Made by a program: the position numbers and the translations under genes. From contig NZ_SMKQ01000078.1 in the NCBI RefSeq assembly GCF_004348995.1, positions 1-35,319 of the forward strand: DNA of 35,319 nt. Direction: 5' to 3'. The notes beneath the pieces are model-generated. The model had not been told where the DNA came from and did no database searches. It saw only the letters and a program-made list of their open reading frames with translations. Of this stretch, positions 8,883 through 17,322 are shown in pieces (within the stretch, counting starts at the first letter, position 1; every line of letters starts with the position of its first letter). The stretch is from Nonomuraea terrae (lineage in GTDB: Bacteria; Actinomycetota; Actinomycetes; Streptosporangiales; Streptosporangiaceae).

Positions 8883-9110
8883 ATGCCGGCAGAAGAAGTT
8901 CCCCAGGATCCCGCCGACGCGCTGGCGGCCGTCGTGGCGCTGCGACGGCTGGCCGATCGGCTCGAGGACGCCGCCGTGGAGCAGGCCATGCGTTCGGGCT
9001 GGAGCTGGCCGGAGGTCGCCGAGGCGCTCGGCGTCACCCGCCAGGCGGTCCACAAGAAGCACGCCAGGCGGCTCATCGCGGCAGGTGTGACGTTGAGGAG
9101 ACGACAGTGA
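8883..9110 (+). CDS. Small helix-turn-helix DNA-binding protein
   Basis: The protein has 75 residues. An N-terminal helix (DALAAVVALRRLADRLEDAAV) is followed by a clear helix-turn-helix, SWPEVAEALGVTRQAVHKKH (about 40-59), and a basic tail. It has the size of a one-domain repressor or of the DNA-binding half of a two-component adaptor. Its stop overlaps the GTG start of the next gene (GTGA), so the two are translationally coupled. The predicted operator and promoter abut its start codon, which suggests autoregulation. I recognise the fold but not a named regulator. Confidence 0.85.
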   Translation: MPAEEVPQDPADALAAVVALRRLADRLEDAAVEQAMRSGWSWPEVAEALGVTRQAVHKKHARRLIAAGVTLRRRQ

Positions 9111-9589
9111 GCAGAATCGACCACTACATCCAGGCGATCATCCTGGAAGGAGCGGCCGAGGCGCGGCAGGAGGGATCCGCCGCGACCGAGGCCCACCACC
9201 TGCTGTTGGGGATCGCCGCCCACGAGGGCACCGCCGCACAGCGCGTGCTGACCTCGGCGGGGCTGGGGCGGCAGGCCGTCAGGGACGCGCTGGACCGGGA
9301 GTTCGAGCGGAGCCTGAGCGTGGCCGGGGTGTCCCTCGCCGCCTTCGACCTCCCGCCGGTCACCCCCGACCCGAAGGCGAACCCGAAGCTCGGCTCCTCG
9401 GCGCGGCTGGCGCTCGAACGCGGCTTCGCCGCCGCGAAGGGCAAACGCGACCTGCGCCCCGCCCATCTGCTGCTCGGCGTGCTCGACACCGAGATCGGCA
9501 CGGTGCCCCGCGCCCTCGCGCTGGCCGGCGTCGACCGGGCCGAGCTGATGGTCCGCGTACGGGACACGCTCCCCGGAGAGGCGTGGTGA
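9107..9589 (+). CDS. Stand-alone Clp N-terminal-domain protein
   Basis: The protein has 160 residues and holds two Clp_N-like repeats: about 5-50 (AEARQEGSAATEAHHLLLGI...GTAAQRVLTSAGL) and about 88-140 (SSARLALERGFAAAKGKRDLRPAHLLLGVLD). In ClpA/ClpC this domain binds adaptors and substrates, and in Bacillus ClpC it binds phosphoarginine. No AAA+ ATPase module follows, so this is a substrate- or adaptor-binding domain alone. The GTG start is supported by GAGGAG 7 nt upstream and by the 4-nt overlap with the HTH gene. The stop overlaps the ABC ATPase start. A role in sensing damaged protein or a phosphorylated ligand is inference. Confidence 0.85.
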   Translation: MSRIDHYIQAIILEGAAEARQEGSAATEAHHLLLGIAAHEGTAAQRVLTSAGLGRQAVRDALDREFERSLSVAGVSLAAFDLPPVTPDPKANPKLGSSARLALERGFAAAKGKRDLRPAHLLLGVLDTEIGTVPRALALAGVDRAELMVRVRDTLPGEAW

Positions 9590-10464
9590 CCGGCGTGATT
9601 CACGTCGACGGGCTGCGCATGCGGTACGGCACCGCCGACGTCCTGCACGACGTCACGTTCCAGGTCCGCCAGGGCGAGGTCCTCGCGCTGCTGGGCCCGA
9701 ACGGCGCGGGCAAGACCACCACGGTCGAGATCCTGGAGGGCTTCCGCGCCCGCTCGGGCGGCCGGGTGGAGGTGCTCGGCGCCGATCCCGCGCGCGGCGA
9801 CGAGCGCTGGCGGGCCAGGATCGGGGTGGTCCTGCAGTCCTGGCGCGACCACGGCAAATGGCACGTACGGGAGTTACTCGCCCACTTGGGTACCTACTAC
9901 ACGGCGTACGCCACCCCGAAGATCCGGCGGCCGTGGGACGCCGACCGGCTGATCGCGGCGGTGGGCCTGACCGAGCACGCGGACAAGAAGATCAAGACGC
10001 TCTCGGGCGGGCAGCGACGCCGCCTCGATGTGGCGATCGGCCTGGTGGGCCGACCCGAGGTGCTCTTCCTCGACGAGCCGACCGCGGCGTTCGACCCGCA
10101 GGCCAGGCACGCCTTCCACGACCTGGTACGCGGCCTGGCCGACGACGGCGACACCACCGTCCTGCTCACCACCCACGACCTGGACGAGGCCGAGAAGCTG
10201 GCCGACCGCATCCTCGTGCTGAACGGCGGCCGGATCGTCGCCCACGGCACGGCCGCCGAGCTGGCGCGGCGGATCGCCGGCGAGGACGAGGTGCGCTGGC
10301 TCATGAACGGCCGGCGTTTCGTCCATACGACCGCGGACTCGACCGCGTTCGCCCGTGACCTGTTCGCCCGGCACGGCGAGGACGTCCGCGAGCTCGAAAT
10401 CCGAAGGGGCTCGCTGGAACGGACGTACCTGTCGCTGGTGCGCCAGGCGGAGGCGGCGTCATGA
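9583..10464 (+). CDS. ABC transporter ATP-binding protein (exporter type)
   Basis: The protein has 293 residues. Walker A is GPNGAGKTT (about 35-43), the Q-loop is in VVLQSW, the signature is LSGGQRRRLDVAIGL, Walker B is VLFLDEPTAAFD, and the switch His is in LTTHDLDEAE. The sequence belongs to the DrrA/CcmA-like ABC-2 exporter ATPases. The start overlaps the Clp-N gene by 7 nt (GTGGTG; either GTG could be used). The stop overlaps the permease start (ATGA). It probably energises the membrane partner encoded next to export an unknown compound or lipid. Confidence 0.93.
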   Translation: MVTGVIHVDGLRMRYGTADVLHDVTFQVRQGEVLALLGPNGAGKTTTVEILEGFRARSGGRVEVLGADPARGDERWRARIGVVLQSWRDHGKWHVRELLAHLGTYYTAYATPKIRRPWDADRLIAAVGLTEHADKKIKTLSGGQRRRLDVAIGLVGRPEVLFLDEPTAAFDPQARHAFHDLVRGLADDGDTTVLLTTHDLDEAEKLADRILVLNGGRIVAHGTAAELARRIAGEDEVRWLMNGRRFVHTTADSTAFARDLFARHGEDVRELEIRRGSLERTYLSLVRQAEAAS

Positions 10465-11282
10465 CGGCGCTGCGCGCGGGCTGGACCCGCGGCCTGGTCG
10501 AGCTGCGGCAGTCGTTCACCAACGGCGCCGAGCTGTTCTCGCATCTCCTCTGGCCGGGCCTGATGGTGGCGGTGCTCTTCTTCGTCAGGGACGTCTCGTT
10601 CGGCGGGCTCCCGCTCGCCGCGCTGGCGCTGCCCGGCATCCTCGGGATGAACGCGGCGACCGGCATGATCAGCATGAGCCAGCAGCTCACCGCCGACCGG
10701 GAGGACGGCACCCTGCTGCGGGCCAAGGCGACCCCGCACGGGATGCCCGCGTACCTCGTCGGCAAGGTGGTCTCGGTGTCCGGCGGTGTCCTCGCCGATC
10801 TGGTGATCTTCCTGGTGCCCGCGATGTTCCTCGTCGAAGGGCTGCGGATCGGCTCGTGGCCCACGCTGGCCTGGGTGCTGGCGCTCGGCCTGGTCGCGAC
10901 CCTGCCCGCCGGCGCGGTACTGGGCTCGTTGTTCCGGACCGCACGCGCGCAGGGGCTGGTCCAGCTGCCCTTCATCGCCGTGATCGGGATCTCCGGCGTG
11001 TTCTATCCGCTCACCGCGCTGCCCGAATGGCTGCAGGCGATCGGCCAGGTCTTCCCGATCTACTGGATGGGGCTCGGCATGCGCTCGGCCCTGCTGCCGG
11101 ACGCGGCGGTGGCCGTCGAGGTCGGCGAGTCCTGGCGGCACCTGGAGACGGCCGCCGTGCTGGGCGCCTGGGCCGTGCTCGGCCTGCTGGTGGCGCCGAT
11201 CGTGCTGCGCCGGATGGCGCGGCGCGAGTCCGGCTCCAGCGTCGCCGCGCGCCGCGAACGCGCCCTGCGGCGCATCGGCTGA
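10461..11282 (+). CDS. ABC-2 type transporter permease
   Basis: The protein has 273 residues with about six hydrophobic helices, including LLWPGLMVAVLFFV, ALALPGILGMNAATGMISMS, VLADLVIFLVPAMFLV, LAWVLALGLVATLPAGAVLG and LPFIAVIGISGVFYPLTALPEW. The last segment is the conserved ABC-2 region with a short amphipathic loop. It overlaps the ATPase gene by 4 nt and is the last gene of the operon. A hairpin terminator follows at once. Substrate unknown. Confidence 0.92.
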   Translation: MTALRAGWTRGLVELRQSFTNGAELFSHLLWPGLMVAVLFFVRDVSFGGLPLAALALPGILGMNAATGMISMSQQLTADREDGTLLRAKATPHGMPAYLVGKVVSVSGGVLADLVIFLVPAMFLVEGLRIGSWPTLAWVLALGLVATLPAGAVLGSLFRTARAQGLVQLPFIAVIGISGVFYPLTALPEWLQAIGQVFPIYWMGLGMRSALLPDAAVAVEVGESWRHLETAAVLGAWAVLGLLVAPIVLRRMARRESGSSVAARRERALRRIG

Positions 11283-11287
11283 CGCCC

Positions 11288-11317
11288 GTGGCAGCCGCCT
11301 GGACCGGCGGCCGCCAC
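11288..11317. terminator. Bidirectional terminator between the permease and gdh genes
   Basis: GTGGCAGCCGCC (11288-11299) pairs with GGCGGCCGCCAC (11306-11317): 12 positions with one mismatch and a 6-nt loop. It sits in the 43-bp gap between two convergent stop codons, as expected for a shared terminator. Confidence 0.65.
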
Positions 11318-11325
11318 GGCGTCGG

Positions 11326-14300
11326 CTACGCCTCCGTGTGGGGGAGGTTGCTGGCGGAGACCAGCGTGCGGATCGCGCGCAGGGCGACCGACAGGGTGGC
11401 CAGGTCGAAGTGGTCGCTCTCCCAGATCTCCGACAGCGTCTGCCGGGCCCGGGCGACGGCCGCCGAGTTGGCCTCCGTCCACCGCGCCAGCCGCTCCTCC
11501 GGCGGCAGCCCGGGCTTGCTGTGGACCAGCACGTCCCGGGTCAGCGAGGCGTGCGCGGCGTACAGGTCGTCGCGCAGCGCCGAGCGGGCGATCGAGTTCC
11601 ACCGGTTGTCGCGCGGCAGCGCGATGACCCGTTCGCGCAGCCGGGCCAGCTGCAGCCGGTCGGCCAGGTCGAAGTAGACCTCCGCCACCTCGTTCACCGG
11701 CCGGCCCGTCACCGACGCGATCTCCACCAGGTCCAGCGTCGAGTACGCGGGCACCATGCCGGCCACCCGATCGGCCAGCTCCGGCGGCACGCCACGAGCC
11801 GCGAAGGAGTCGCGGCGCTCCTCGTACGCGACCAGGTCGGGCCCGGTGAGCAGCTTGGGCGTGTGGGCGAGCAGCCCGTCGACGCCCTTCATGAAGAAGC
11901 CCACCGAGCCGGCCAGGTCGAGCGGCGGCCGGCGGTTGACCAGCAGCCAGCGGGTGCCGCGCTCGGCCAGCTTGCGGCCCTCCAGCAGCATGGCGAGCTG
12001 GGTGGCCGTGTCGACCTGGTTGTCCAGCTCCTCGACGGACCGGTAGAAGCTCGGCAGGTCGAAGACCTCCCGAGCGACCAGGTACGCCCGCACGATGTCG
12101 GGCACCGAGGCCCCGGTCTCCTCGGCGAAGCGGAACAGGAAGGTGGTGCCCGCCATGTTGACCACCTCGTTGACCACGCAGGTGGTGATGATCTCGCGGC
12201 GCAGCGGATGGTTGTCCATGTACGCCCGGAACCGCTCGCGCAGCGCCGACGGGAAGTACGACACCAGCCACGAGGCGAGGTACGGGTCGTCAGGCAGGTC
12301 GGAGGCCAGCACCTCGGCGTCGGCCGCCAGCTTGGTGTAGGCCAGCAGCACGGAGAACTCGGGCGCCGTCAGGCCCAGCTTGGCCTGGCGGCGCTCGGCC
12401 AGCGTCTTGTCCGACGGCAGGAACTCCAGCTCCCGGTTGACCAGCCCGTCGCGTTCGAGCTTGCGCAGGTAGCGGGCGTGGATGTGGAGCATCTCGACGG
12501 CCTGCGCGCGGGCGGCGGCGAGCACCACGTTCTGGGCGTAGTTGTCGCGCAGCACCAGGTCGGCGACCTCGTCGGTCATCGAGGTGAAGAGCTGGTTGCG
12601 CTGCTTGTCGGTCAGCTCGCCGTCGCGGACGACCTGGTCGAGCAGGATCTTGATGTTCACCTCGTGGTCGGAGGTGTCCACGCCGGCCGAGTTGTCGATG
12701 AAGTCGGTGTTGACCAGGCCGCCGTTCGCCGCGAACTCGATGCGGGCGAGCTGGGTGAAGCCGAGGTTGCCGCCCTCGCCGACGACCTTGCAGCGCAGAT
12801 CGGCGGCGTTGATCCGCAGCACGTCGTTGGCCTTGTCTCCGACATCGGCGTGGGACTCGGCGCTCGCCTTGACGTACGTGCCGATGCCGCCGTTCCACAG
12901 CAGGTCGACGGGGGCCCGCAGGATGGCGCTGATCAGGTCGTTCGGGGCCATCGAGGTGACGCCGGCCGGGATGCCGAGCGCCTCGCGCATCTGCGGGTTG
13001 ATCTGGACGGACTTGGCCGTACGCGGGAACACGCCGCCGCCGGCCGAGATCAGCGCCGGGTCGTAGTCCTCCCACGAGCTGCGCGGCAGCCGGAACAGCC
13101 GCTCGCGTTCGGCGTACGAGCGGGCCGCGTCGGGGTCGGGGTCGACGAAGATGTGGCGGTGGTCGAAGGCGGCCACCAGCCGGATGTGCCGAGAGAGCAG
13201 CATGCCGTTGCCGAACACGTCTCCCGACATGTCGCCGACACCGGCCACCGTGAAGTCGGTGGCCTGCACGTCGACGCCCATCGTGCGGAAGTGGTACTTG
13301 ACCGACTCCCAGGCGCCGCGGGCGGTGATGCCCATGGCCTTGTGGTCGTAGCCGATGGAGCCGCCGGAGGCGAAGGCGTCGCCCAGCCAGAAGCCGTACT
13401 CCTTGGCCACGCCGTTGGCGATGTCGGAGAAGGTCGCGGTGCCCTTGTCGGCGGCGACCACGAGGTAGGTGTCGTCGCCGTCGTGCCGGACGACGTCGGG
13501 CGGCGGCACGACCTTGCCGTCCACGAGGTTGTCGGTGACGTCGAGCAGGCCGGAGATGAACGTCCGGTAGCAGGCCACGCCCTCGGCGAGGACGTCCTCA
13601 CGGGTGCCGGAGGCGGGCGGCTGCTTGACGACAAATCCACCCTTGGACCCAGTGGGGACAATAACGGTATTTTTCACCATCTGGGCCTTGACCAGGCCGA
13701 GGATCTCCGTACGGAAGTCCTCCATCCGGTCCGACCAGCGCAACCCGCCCCGCGCCACCTTCCCGAAGCGCAGGTGCACGCCCTCGACCCGCGGCGAGTA
13801 CACGAAGATCTCGTACTGCGGCCGCGGCAGCGGCAGCACGCTGATGGCCTGCGGGTCGAACTTCAGCGAGATGTACGGCTTGCGCCTGCCGCCGACGGTC
13901 TGGAAGTAGTTGGTGCGCAACGTCGCCTGGATCATCTCCAGGTACGCCCGCAGGATGCGGTCCTCGTCGAGCGAGGCCACCTCGTCCAGCGCCCCGAGGA
14001 TCTCCTCGGTGACCGCCTCCACCAGGTCGGGCCGGGCCTCGTCACCGCGCCGCGGATCGAGTCTGGCCTCGAACAGCCGCACGAGCAGCCGCGCCAGCCG
14101 TACGTTGCCGAGCAGCACCCGCTCCATGTACGGCTGCGAGAACGTGCTGCCGGCCTGGCGCAGGTATTTGGCGTAGACGCGCAGGATCTCGACCTGCTCC
14201 CAGGTCAGCCCGGCGGCCAGGATGAGCGCGTTGAAGTCGTCGGCCTGGACGCGCCCGGTCCACAGGGAGGTGAGCCCGTCCTGGAAGAGCTGCTTGAAGG

Positions 14301-16200
14301 CGTCGCGGTCCACCTCGGCCGAGGGGGTGTAGCGCAGGCCGAAGTCGTAGATCCAGGCGTTCTTGGTGCGCGGGTCGTTGTCGCGGTCGATCTCGTACGG
14401 CCGCTCGTCCACGACCTCGACGCCGAGCCGCTGGATCAGCGGGAGCGCCGCGGACAGCGAGATGGGCGAGCCGACCTTGTAGATCTTCAGCCGCCGCTCC
14501 CCCTCCACCGCGTCGTACGGCTCGTAGAGGTTGAGCTTGACCGCGTCCTCGTCGCCCTCGGAGACGAGCTGCTCCAGCCGCTGCAGGTCGATCACGGCCA
14601 CCTTGGGCGGGAAGTCGGCCTTGTAGCCCTCGGGGAACGCGGCGGCGTACCGCTTGATGAGGGCGGGGGCCTCCTCCTCGGAGGTCAGCTCGGTGAGGGC
14701 GGTGGCCAGGTCGTCCTCCCAGGAGCGGGTGATCGCGGCCAGGCGCGCCTCCAGCTCCTCGACGTCCACGCCGGGGGGCGGGAGGGGCCTGCCGCGCTCG
14801 CCGCGCACGACGACGTGCAGCCGGGCCAGCACCGACTCGCCGATCATGGCGCTGTAGTCGAGCGTCTTGCCGCCCAGCGCCCTCATCAGGACCTCCTGCA
14901 TCCGCAGCCGCACCTTCGTGGTGTAGCGGTCGCGCGGCAGGTAGATCAGGCAGGAGATGTAGCGGCCGTAGTCGTCGCGGCGCAGGAACAGCTTGACCTG
15001 CTTGCGCTCGCGCAGCCGCAGCACGCCCATCGCGATCGGCAGCAACTGGTCGACCGAGGTCTGGAAGAGCTCGTCGCGCGGGAACGTCTCGAGGATCTCG
15101 ATGAGGTCCTTGCCGTCGTGGCTGTCGGGCTCCAGCCCGGCCGCCTGCAGCACCCCGGCGAGCTTACGCCGGAGCACAGGGATGCGGGAGATCGACTCGT
15201 TGTAGGCGACGTGCGTGAACAGGCCGAGGAAGCGACGCTCCCCGATCACCTCGCCCTCGGGCGAGAACAGCTTGACCCCGATGTAGTCGAGGTAGGCGGG
15301 GCGGTGGACGGTGGCCCGCGAGCTGGCCTTGGTGATGATCATCAGGTGCTTCTCGCGCGCCTTGGCCCGCACGTCGGCGGGCAGCGACGCGAAGCTCTCC
15401 GAGCCGATCTTGTCGTCGCGCAGGATGCCGAGCGCCGCCCCGGGCAGCGCGCGCAGCGTCTCGCCCTGGTCAGTGTGGTCGAGCCGGTACTCGCGGTAGC
15501 CGAGGAAGGTGAAGTGCCCGTCGGCGAGCCAGCGCAGCAGGTCGATGCTGTCCTCGACCTCCGCGGGCTCCAGCGGCGGCGGATTCATGCCCAGGTCCTC
15601 GGCGGTCTGGACGGCCAGGGCCCGCATCTTCATGAAGTCCTCGACCGCGTAGCGCACGTCGCTGAGCACGCGCAGCAGGTCGGCTTCCAGCCCCTTGAGC
15701 ACGGCCGGGTCGGACTGGCGGTCGACCTCGACGTGGATCCACGACTCGACGAGCACCTGCCCGGTGACGTCCTCCTGGTCGCGGCCGAGCATCCGGCCGG
15801 TCATGTCGCGGCGCACCTTCATCTGCGGGTGGGCCACCAGGTGGGTGCCGAGGCCGTGCCGCTCGAGCTCCATGGTGACCGAGTCGACGAGGAACGGCAT
15901 GTCGTCGGTCACCACCTCCACGACCGAGTGGCCGGGGTCCCAGCCGTTCTGGTCGAGGGTCGGGGTGAAGGCCCGGACCACGGCTCTGCCCTGCGGGCGG
16001 ACCTCGGCGAGCTGCCTCTGGGACATCGCGGGGCCGTACACGTCGACGGGGTCGCGGTCGAGCAGGTCCTCAGGTGCGATATGCCGGTAATAGCGTCGCA
16101 GGAAGGACAGTGCCTCCTCGGTGCTCACATGATCACTGCCCACCGCACAACTCTCGGCTGTTCGCTGAAGCAGGTCATCCTTGGCCTCGTCAAGCGGCAT
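11326..16200 (-). CDS. gdh: NAD-specific glutamate dehydrogenase, large (about 180 kDa) class
   Basis: The protein has 1624 residues from ATG 16200, the normal size of the giant actinobacterial/proteobacterial NAD-GDH. It oxidises glutamate to 2-oxoglutarate and ammonia with NAD+. The N-terminal half carries the ACT-like regulatory regions (for example VVRAFTPTLDQNGWDPGHSV and MPFLVDSVTMELERHGL). The catalytic core has the glutamate-binding TGSKGGFVVK near residue 850 and the NAD-binding GEGGNLGFTQLARIEFA near 1140. A long helical C-terminus follows. The start has two candidates. ATG 16200 (MPLDEAKDDLL) follows AAAGGAG by 10 nt and resembles the LDEAK opening of streptomycete homologues. ATG 16242 would add 14 residues and overlap the upstream kynA stop (ATGA). 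Confidence 0.95.
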   Translation of the reverse strand: MPLDEAKDDLLQRTAESCAVGSDHVSTEEALSFLRRYYRHIAPEDLLDRDPVDVYGPAMSQRQLAEVRPQGRAVVRAFTPTLDQNGWDPGHSVVEVVTDDMPFLVDSVTMELERHGLGTHLVAHPQMKVRRDMTGRMLGRDQEDVTGQVLVESWIHVEVDRQSDPAVLKGLEADLLRVLSDVRYAVEDFMKMRALAVQTAEDLGMNPPPLEPAEVEDSIDLLRWLADGHFTFLGYREYRLDHTDQGETLRALPGAALGILRDDKIGSESFASLPADVRAKAREKHLMIITKASSRATVHRPAYLDYIGVKLFSPEGEVIGERRFLGLFTHVAYNESISRIPVLRRKLAGVLQAAGLEPDSHDGKDLIEILETFPRDELFQTSVDQLLPIAMGVLRLRERKQVKLFLRRDDYGRYISCLIYLPRDRYTTKVRLRMQEVLMRALGGKTLDYSAMIGESVLARLHVVVRGERGRPLPPPGVDVEELEARLAAITRSWEDDLATALTELTSEEEAPALIKRYAAAFPEGYKADFPPKVAVIDLQRLEQLVSEGDEDAVKLNLYEPYDAVEGERRLKIYKVGSPISLSAALPLIQRLGVEVVDERPYEIDRDNDPRTKNAWIYDFGLRYTPSAEVDRDAFKQLFQDGLTSLWTGRVQADDFNALILAAGLTWEQVEILRVYAKYLRQAGSTFSQPYMERVLLGNVRLARLLVRLFEARLDPRRGDEARPDLVEAVTEEILGALDEVASLDEDRILRAYLEMIQATLRTNYFQTVGGRRKPYISLKFDPQAISVLPLPRPQYEIFVYSPRVEGVHLRFGKVARGGLRWSDRMEDFRTEILGLVKAQMVKNTVIVPTGSKGGFVVKQPPASGTREDVLAEGVACYRTFISGLLDVTDNLVDGKVVPPPDVVRHDGDDTYLVVAADKGTATFSDIANGVAKEYGFWLGDAFASGGSIGYDHKAMGITARGAWESVKYHFRTMGVDVQATDFTVAGVGDMSGDVFGNGMLLSRHIRLVAAFDHRHIFVDPDPDAARSYAERERLFRLPRSSWEDYDPALISAGGGVFPRTAKSVQINPQMREALGIPAGVTSMAPNDLISAILRAPVDLLWNGGIGTYVKASAESHADVGDKANDVLRINAADLRCKVVGEGGNLGFTQLARIEFAANGGLVNTDFIDNSAGVDTSDHEVNIKILLDQVVRDGELTDKQRNQLFTSMTDEVADLVLRDNYAQNVVLAAARAQAVEMLHIHARYLRKLERDGLVNRELEFLPSDKTLAERRQAKLGLTAPEFSVLLAYTKLAADAEVLASDLPDDPYLASWLVSYFPSALRERFRAYMDNHPLRREIITTCVVNEVVNMAGTTFLFRFAEETGASVPDIVRAYLVAREVFDLPSFYRSVEELDNQVDTATQLAMLLEGRKLAERGTRWLLVNRRPPLDLAGSVGFFMKGVDGLLAHTPKLLTGPDLVAYEERRDSFAARGVPPELADRVAGMVPAYSTLDLVEIASVTGRPVNEVAEVYFDLADRLQLARLRERVIALPRDNRWNSIARSALRDDLYAAHASLTRDVLVHSKPGLPPEERLARWTEANSAAVARARQTLSEIWESDHFDLATLSVALRAIRTLVSASNLPHTEA

Positions 16201-16238
16201 TTCGCTCTCACTCCTTTGTGAGGGGTTGCCATAGTGGT

Positions 16239-17039
16239 TCATAGCCAGGCCCTTAGTTCCCACAGCAGTGGGAAGTAGTGCAGGCGTGTCCTGTCGCGCA
16301 GGTATGGGGCACCCGTCGAGCCGCCGGTGCCCGATTTGGTGCCGATCTGGCGTTCGACCATCTGGACGTGACGCATCCGCCACAGCGCGGCGGTCTCGTC
16401 GTGCGTCAGCAGGTCTTCGGCCAGTTGCCACAGGTCGTCGTACGAGCTGCGGTCTCTCGCCACGGACAGCAGCGAGCCCATGATCTCCTCGTCGGAGACC
16501 GGCAGGCCACGCTGGGAGAGCGCGGCGAGATAGGCGTCCCACAACGTCGGCTCGTCGAGCCTGCGGCGCAGCCGGGCGAGCTCGTCCGCGCCGGCGTGCC
16601 GGAAGCTGCCGAGGTAGCGCTCGTCCTTGAGACCCGACAGGAACTCCAGCTCGCGGAACTGCACCGACTGGAAGCCGCTGGCGGGCGACAGCTTGCTGCG
16701 GAAGGCGAGGAAGTCCTGAGGCGTCATCGTCTCCAGGACCTCGACCTGCTCGACCAGCACCCGCTCGGCCGCGTGCACGCGCCGGAACAGGTGCCTGGCC
16801 CGCCACAGCTCGCCGGCGAACATAGCGTCGCGGGCCGACTCCAGCTCGTGCAGCAGCAGCTTGAACCAGAGCTCGTAGATCTGGTGGACGGTGATGAAGA
16901 GCAGCTCGTCGGGCGCCTCGGACTGCGGGCGCTGCTGGGCGAGGAGCTCAGGCAGCCGGAGATATCCGCCGTAGGACAGCCGGCCGCCTTCCTCGCCGAA
17001 ACTCCGAGGAGGGCGGGGCGCATCACCGGTGACGCCCAC
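16239..17039 (-). CDS. kynA: Tryptophan 2,3-dioxygenase
   Basis: The protein has 266 residues from GTG 17039, which follows GGAGG by 6 nt; a longer frame upstream is Arg-rich and not TDO-like. It is a heme enzyme that opens the indole ring of tryptophan to N-formylkynurenine, the first step of the kynurenine route. Family landmarks: YGGYLRLPELL, FITVHQIYELWFKLLLHE with the active-site His, LSPASGFQSVQFRELEF, RHVQMVERQIGTKSGTGGST with the proximal heme-ligand His, and YLRDRTRLHYFPLLWELR at the C-terminus. No kynureninase or formamidase gene is in the window. The stop lies next to the gdh start, so co-transcription with gdh is likely. Confidence 0.95.
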   Translation of the reverse strand: MGVTGDAPRPPRSFGEEGGRLSYGGYLRLPELLAQQRPQSEAPDELLFITVHQIYELWFKLLLHELESARDAMFAGELWRARHLFRRVHAAERVLVEQVEVLETMTPQDFLAFRSKLSPASGFQSVQFRELEFLSGLKDERYLGSFRHAGADELARLRRRLDEPTLWDAYLAALSQRGLPVSDEEIMGSLLSVARDRSSYDDLWQLAEDLLTHDETAALWRMRHVQMVERQIGTKSGTGGSTGAPYLRDRTRLHYFPLLWELRAWL

Positions 17040-17124
17040 CGAACACCTCCCCCTGACCGCCCGGTCGCGCGGAACCGGGCGCAACACCTTGACGTTCCGA
17101 TACCACCCGAAAAGGACAAAGACG

Positions 17125-17322
17125 TCAATGTGACATTGACATCGGGGGATCGTCGTCGGAAGTGGAGGAGGCGTGCCTCAGCTCGTCGAGCTGATCGGGC
17201 AGCTCGGCGAGCGCGACCAGCTCGGCCTGGCATCGCTCGCACGTGTCGAGGTGGCGCTCGAAGGCCTCGTGGTCGTCCTCGTCGAGGACGCCGAGGACGT
17301 AGGCGGCCACCTCGTCATGCAT
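17125..17322 (-). CDS. Minimal ZAS-type anti-sigma factor
   Basis: The protein has 65 residues. It carries the zinc-binding anti-sigma signature H24-xxx-C28-xx-C31 (FERHLDTCERCQAEL) with the MHDEVAAYVLGVLDEDDHEAFERHL helix before it, and ends in an acidic/Ser tail. There is no transmembrane helix and no periplasmic domain. The ATG overlaps the sigma factor stop (TGATG), which is typical of a coupled sigma/anti-sigma pair. It should bind and inhibit the adjacent ECF sigma factor. Being soluble and only one domain long, it may respond to a cytoplasmic signal such as thiol oxidation of the zinc site. Other frames downstream of its stop hold no membrane helix, so a frameshifted longer protein is unlikely. 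Confidence 0.85.
   Translation of the reverse strand: MHDEVAAYVLGVLDEDDHEAFERHLDTCERCQAELVALAELPDQLDELRHASSTSDDDPPMSMSH

Noticed and set aside
11338..16221. A 1627-codon open frame antisense to the glutamate dehydrogenase gene
   Set aside because: The product is rich in Gly/Arg/Val/Asp with no domain; it mirrors the codon bias of the real gene on the other strand, a known artefact of GC-rich genomes.
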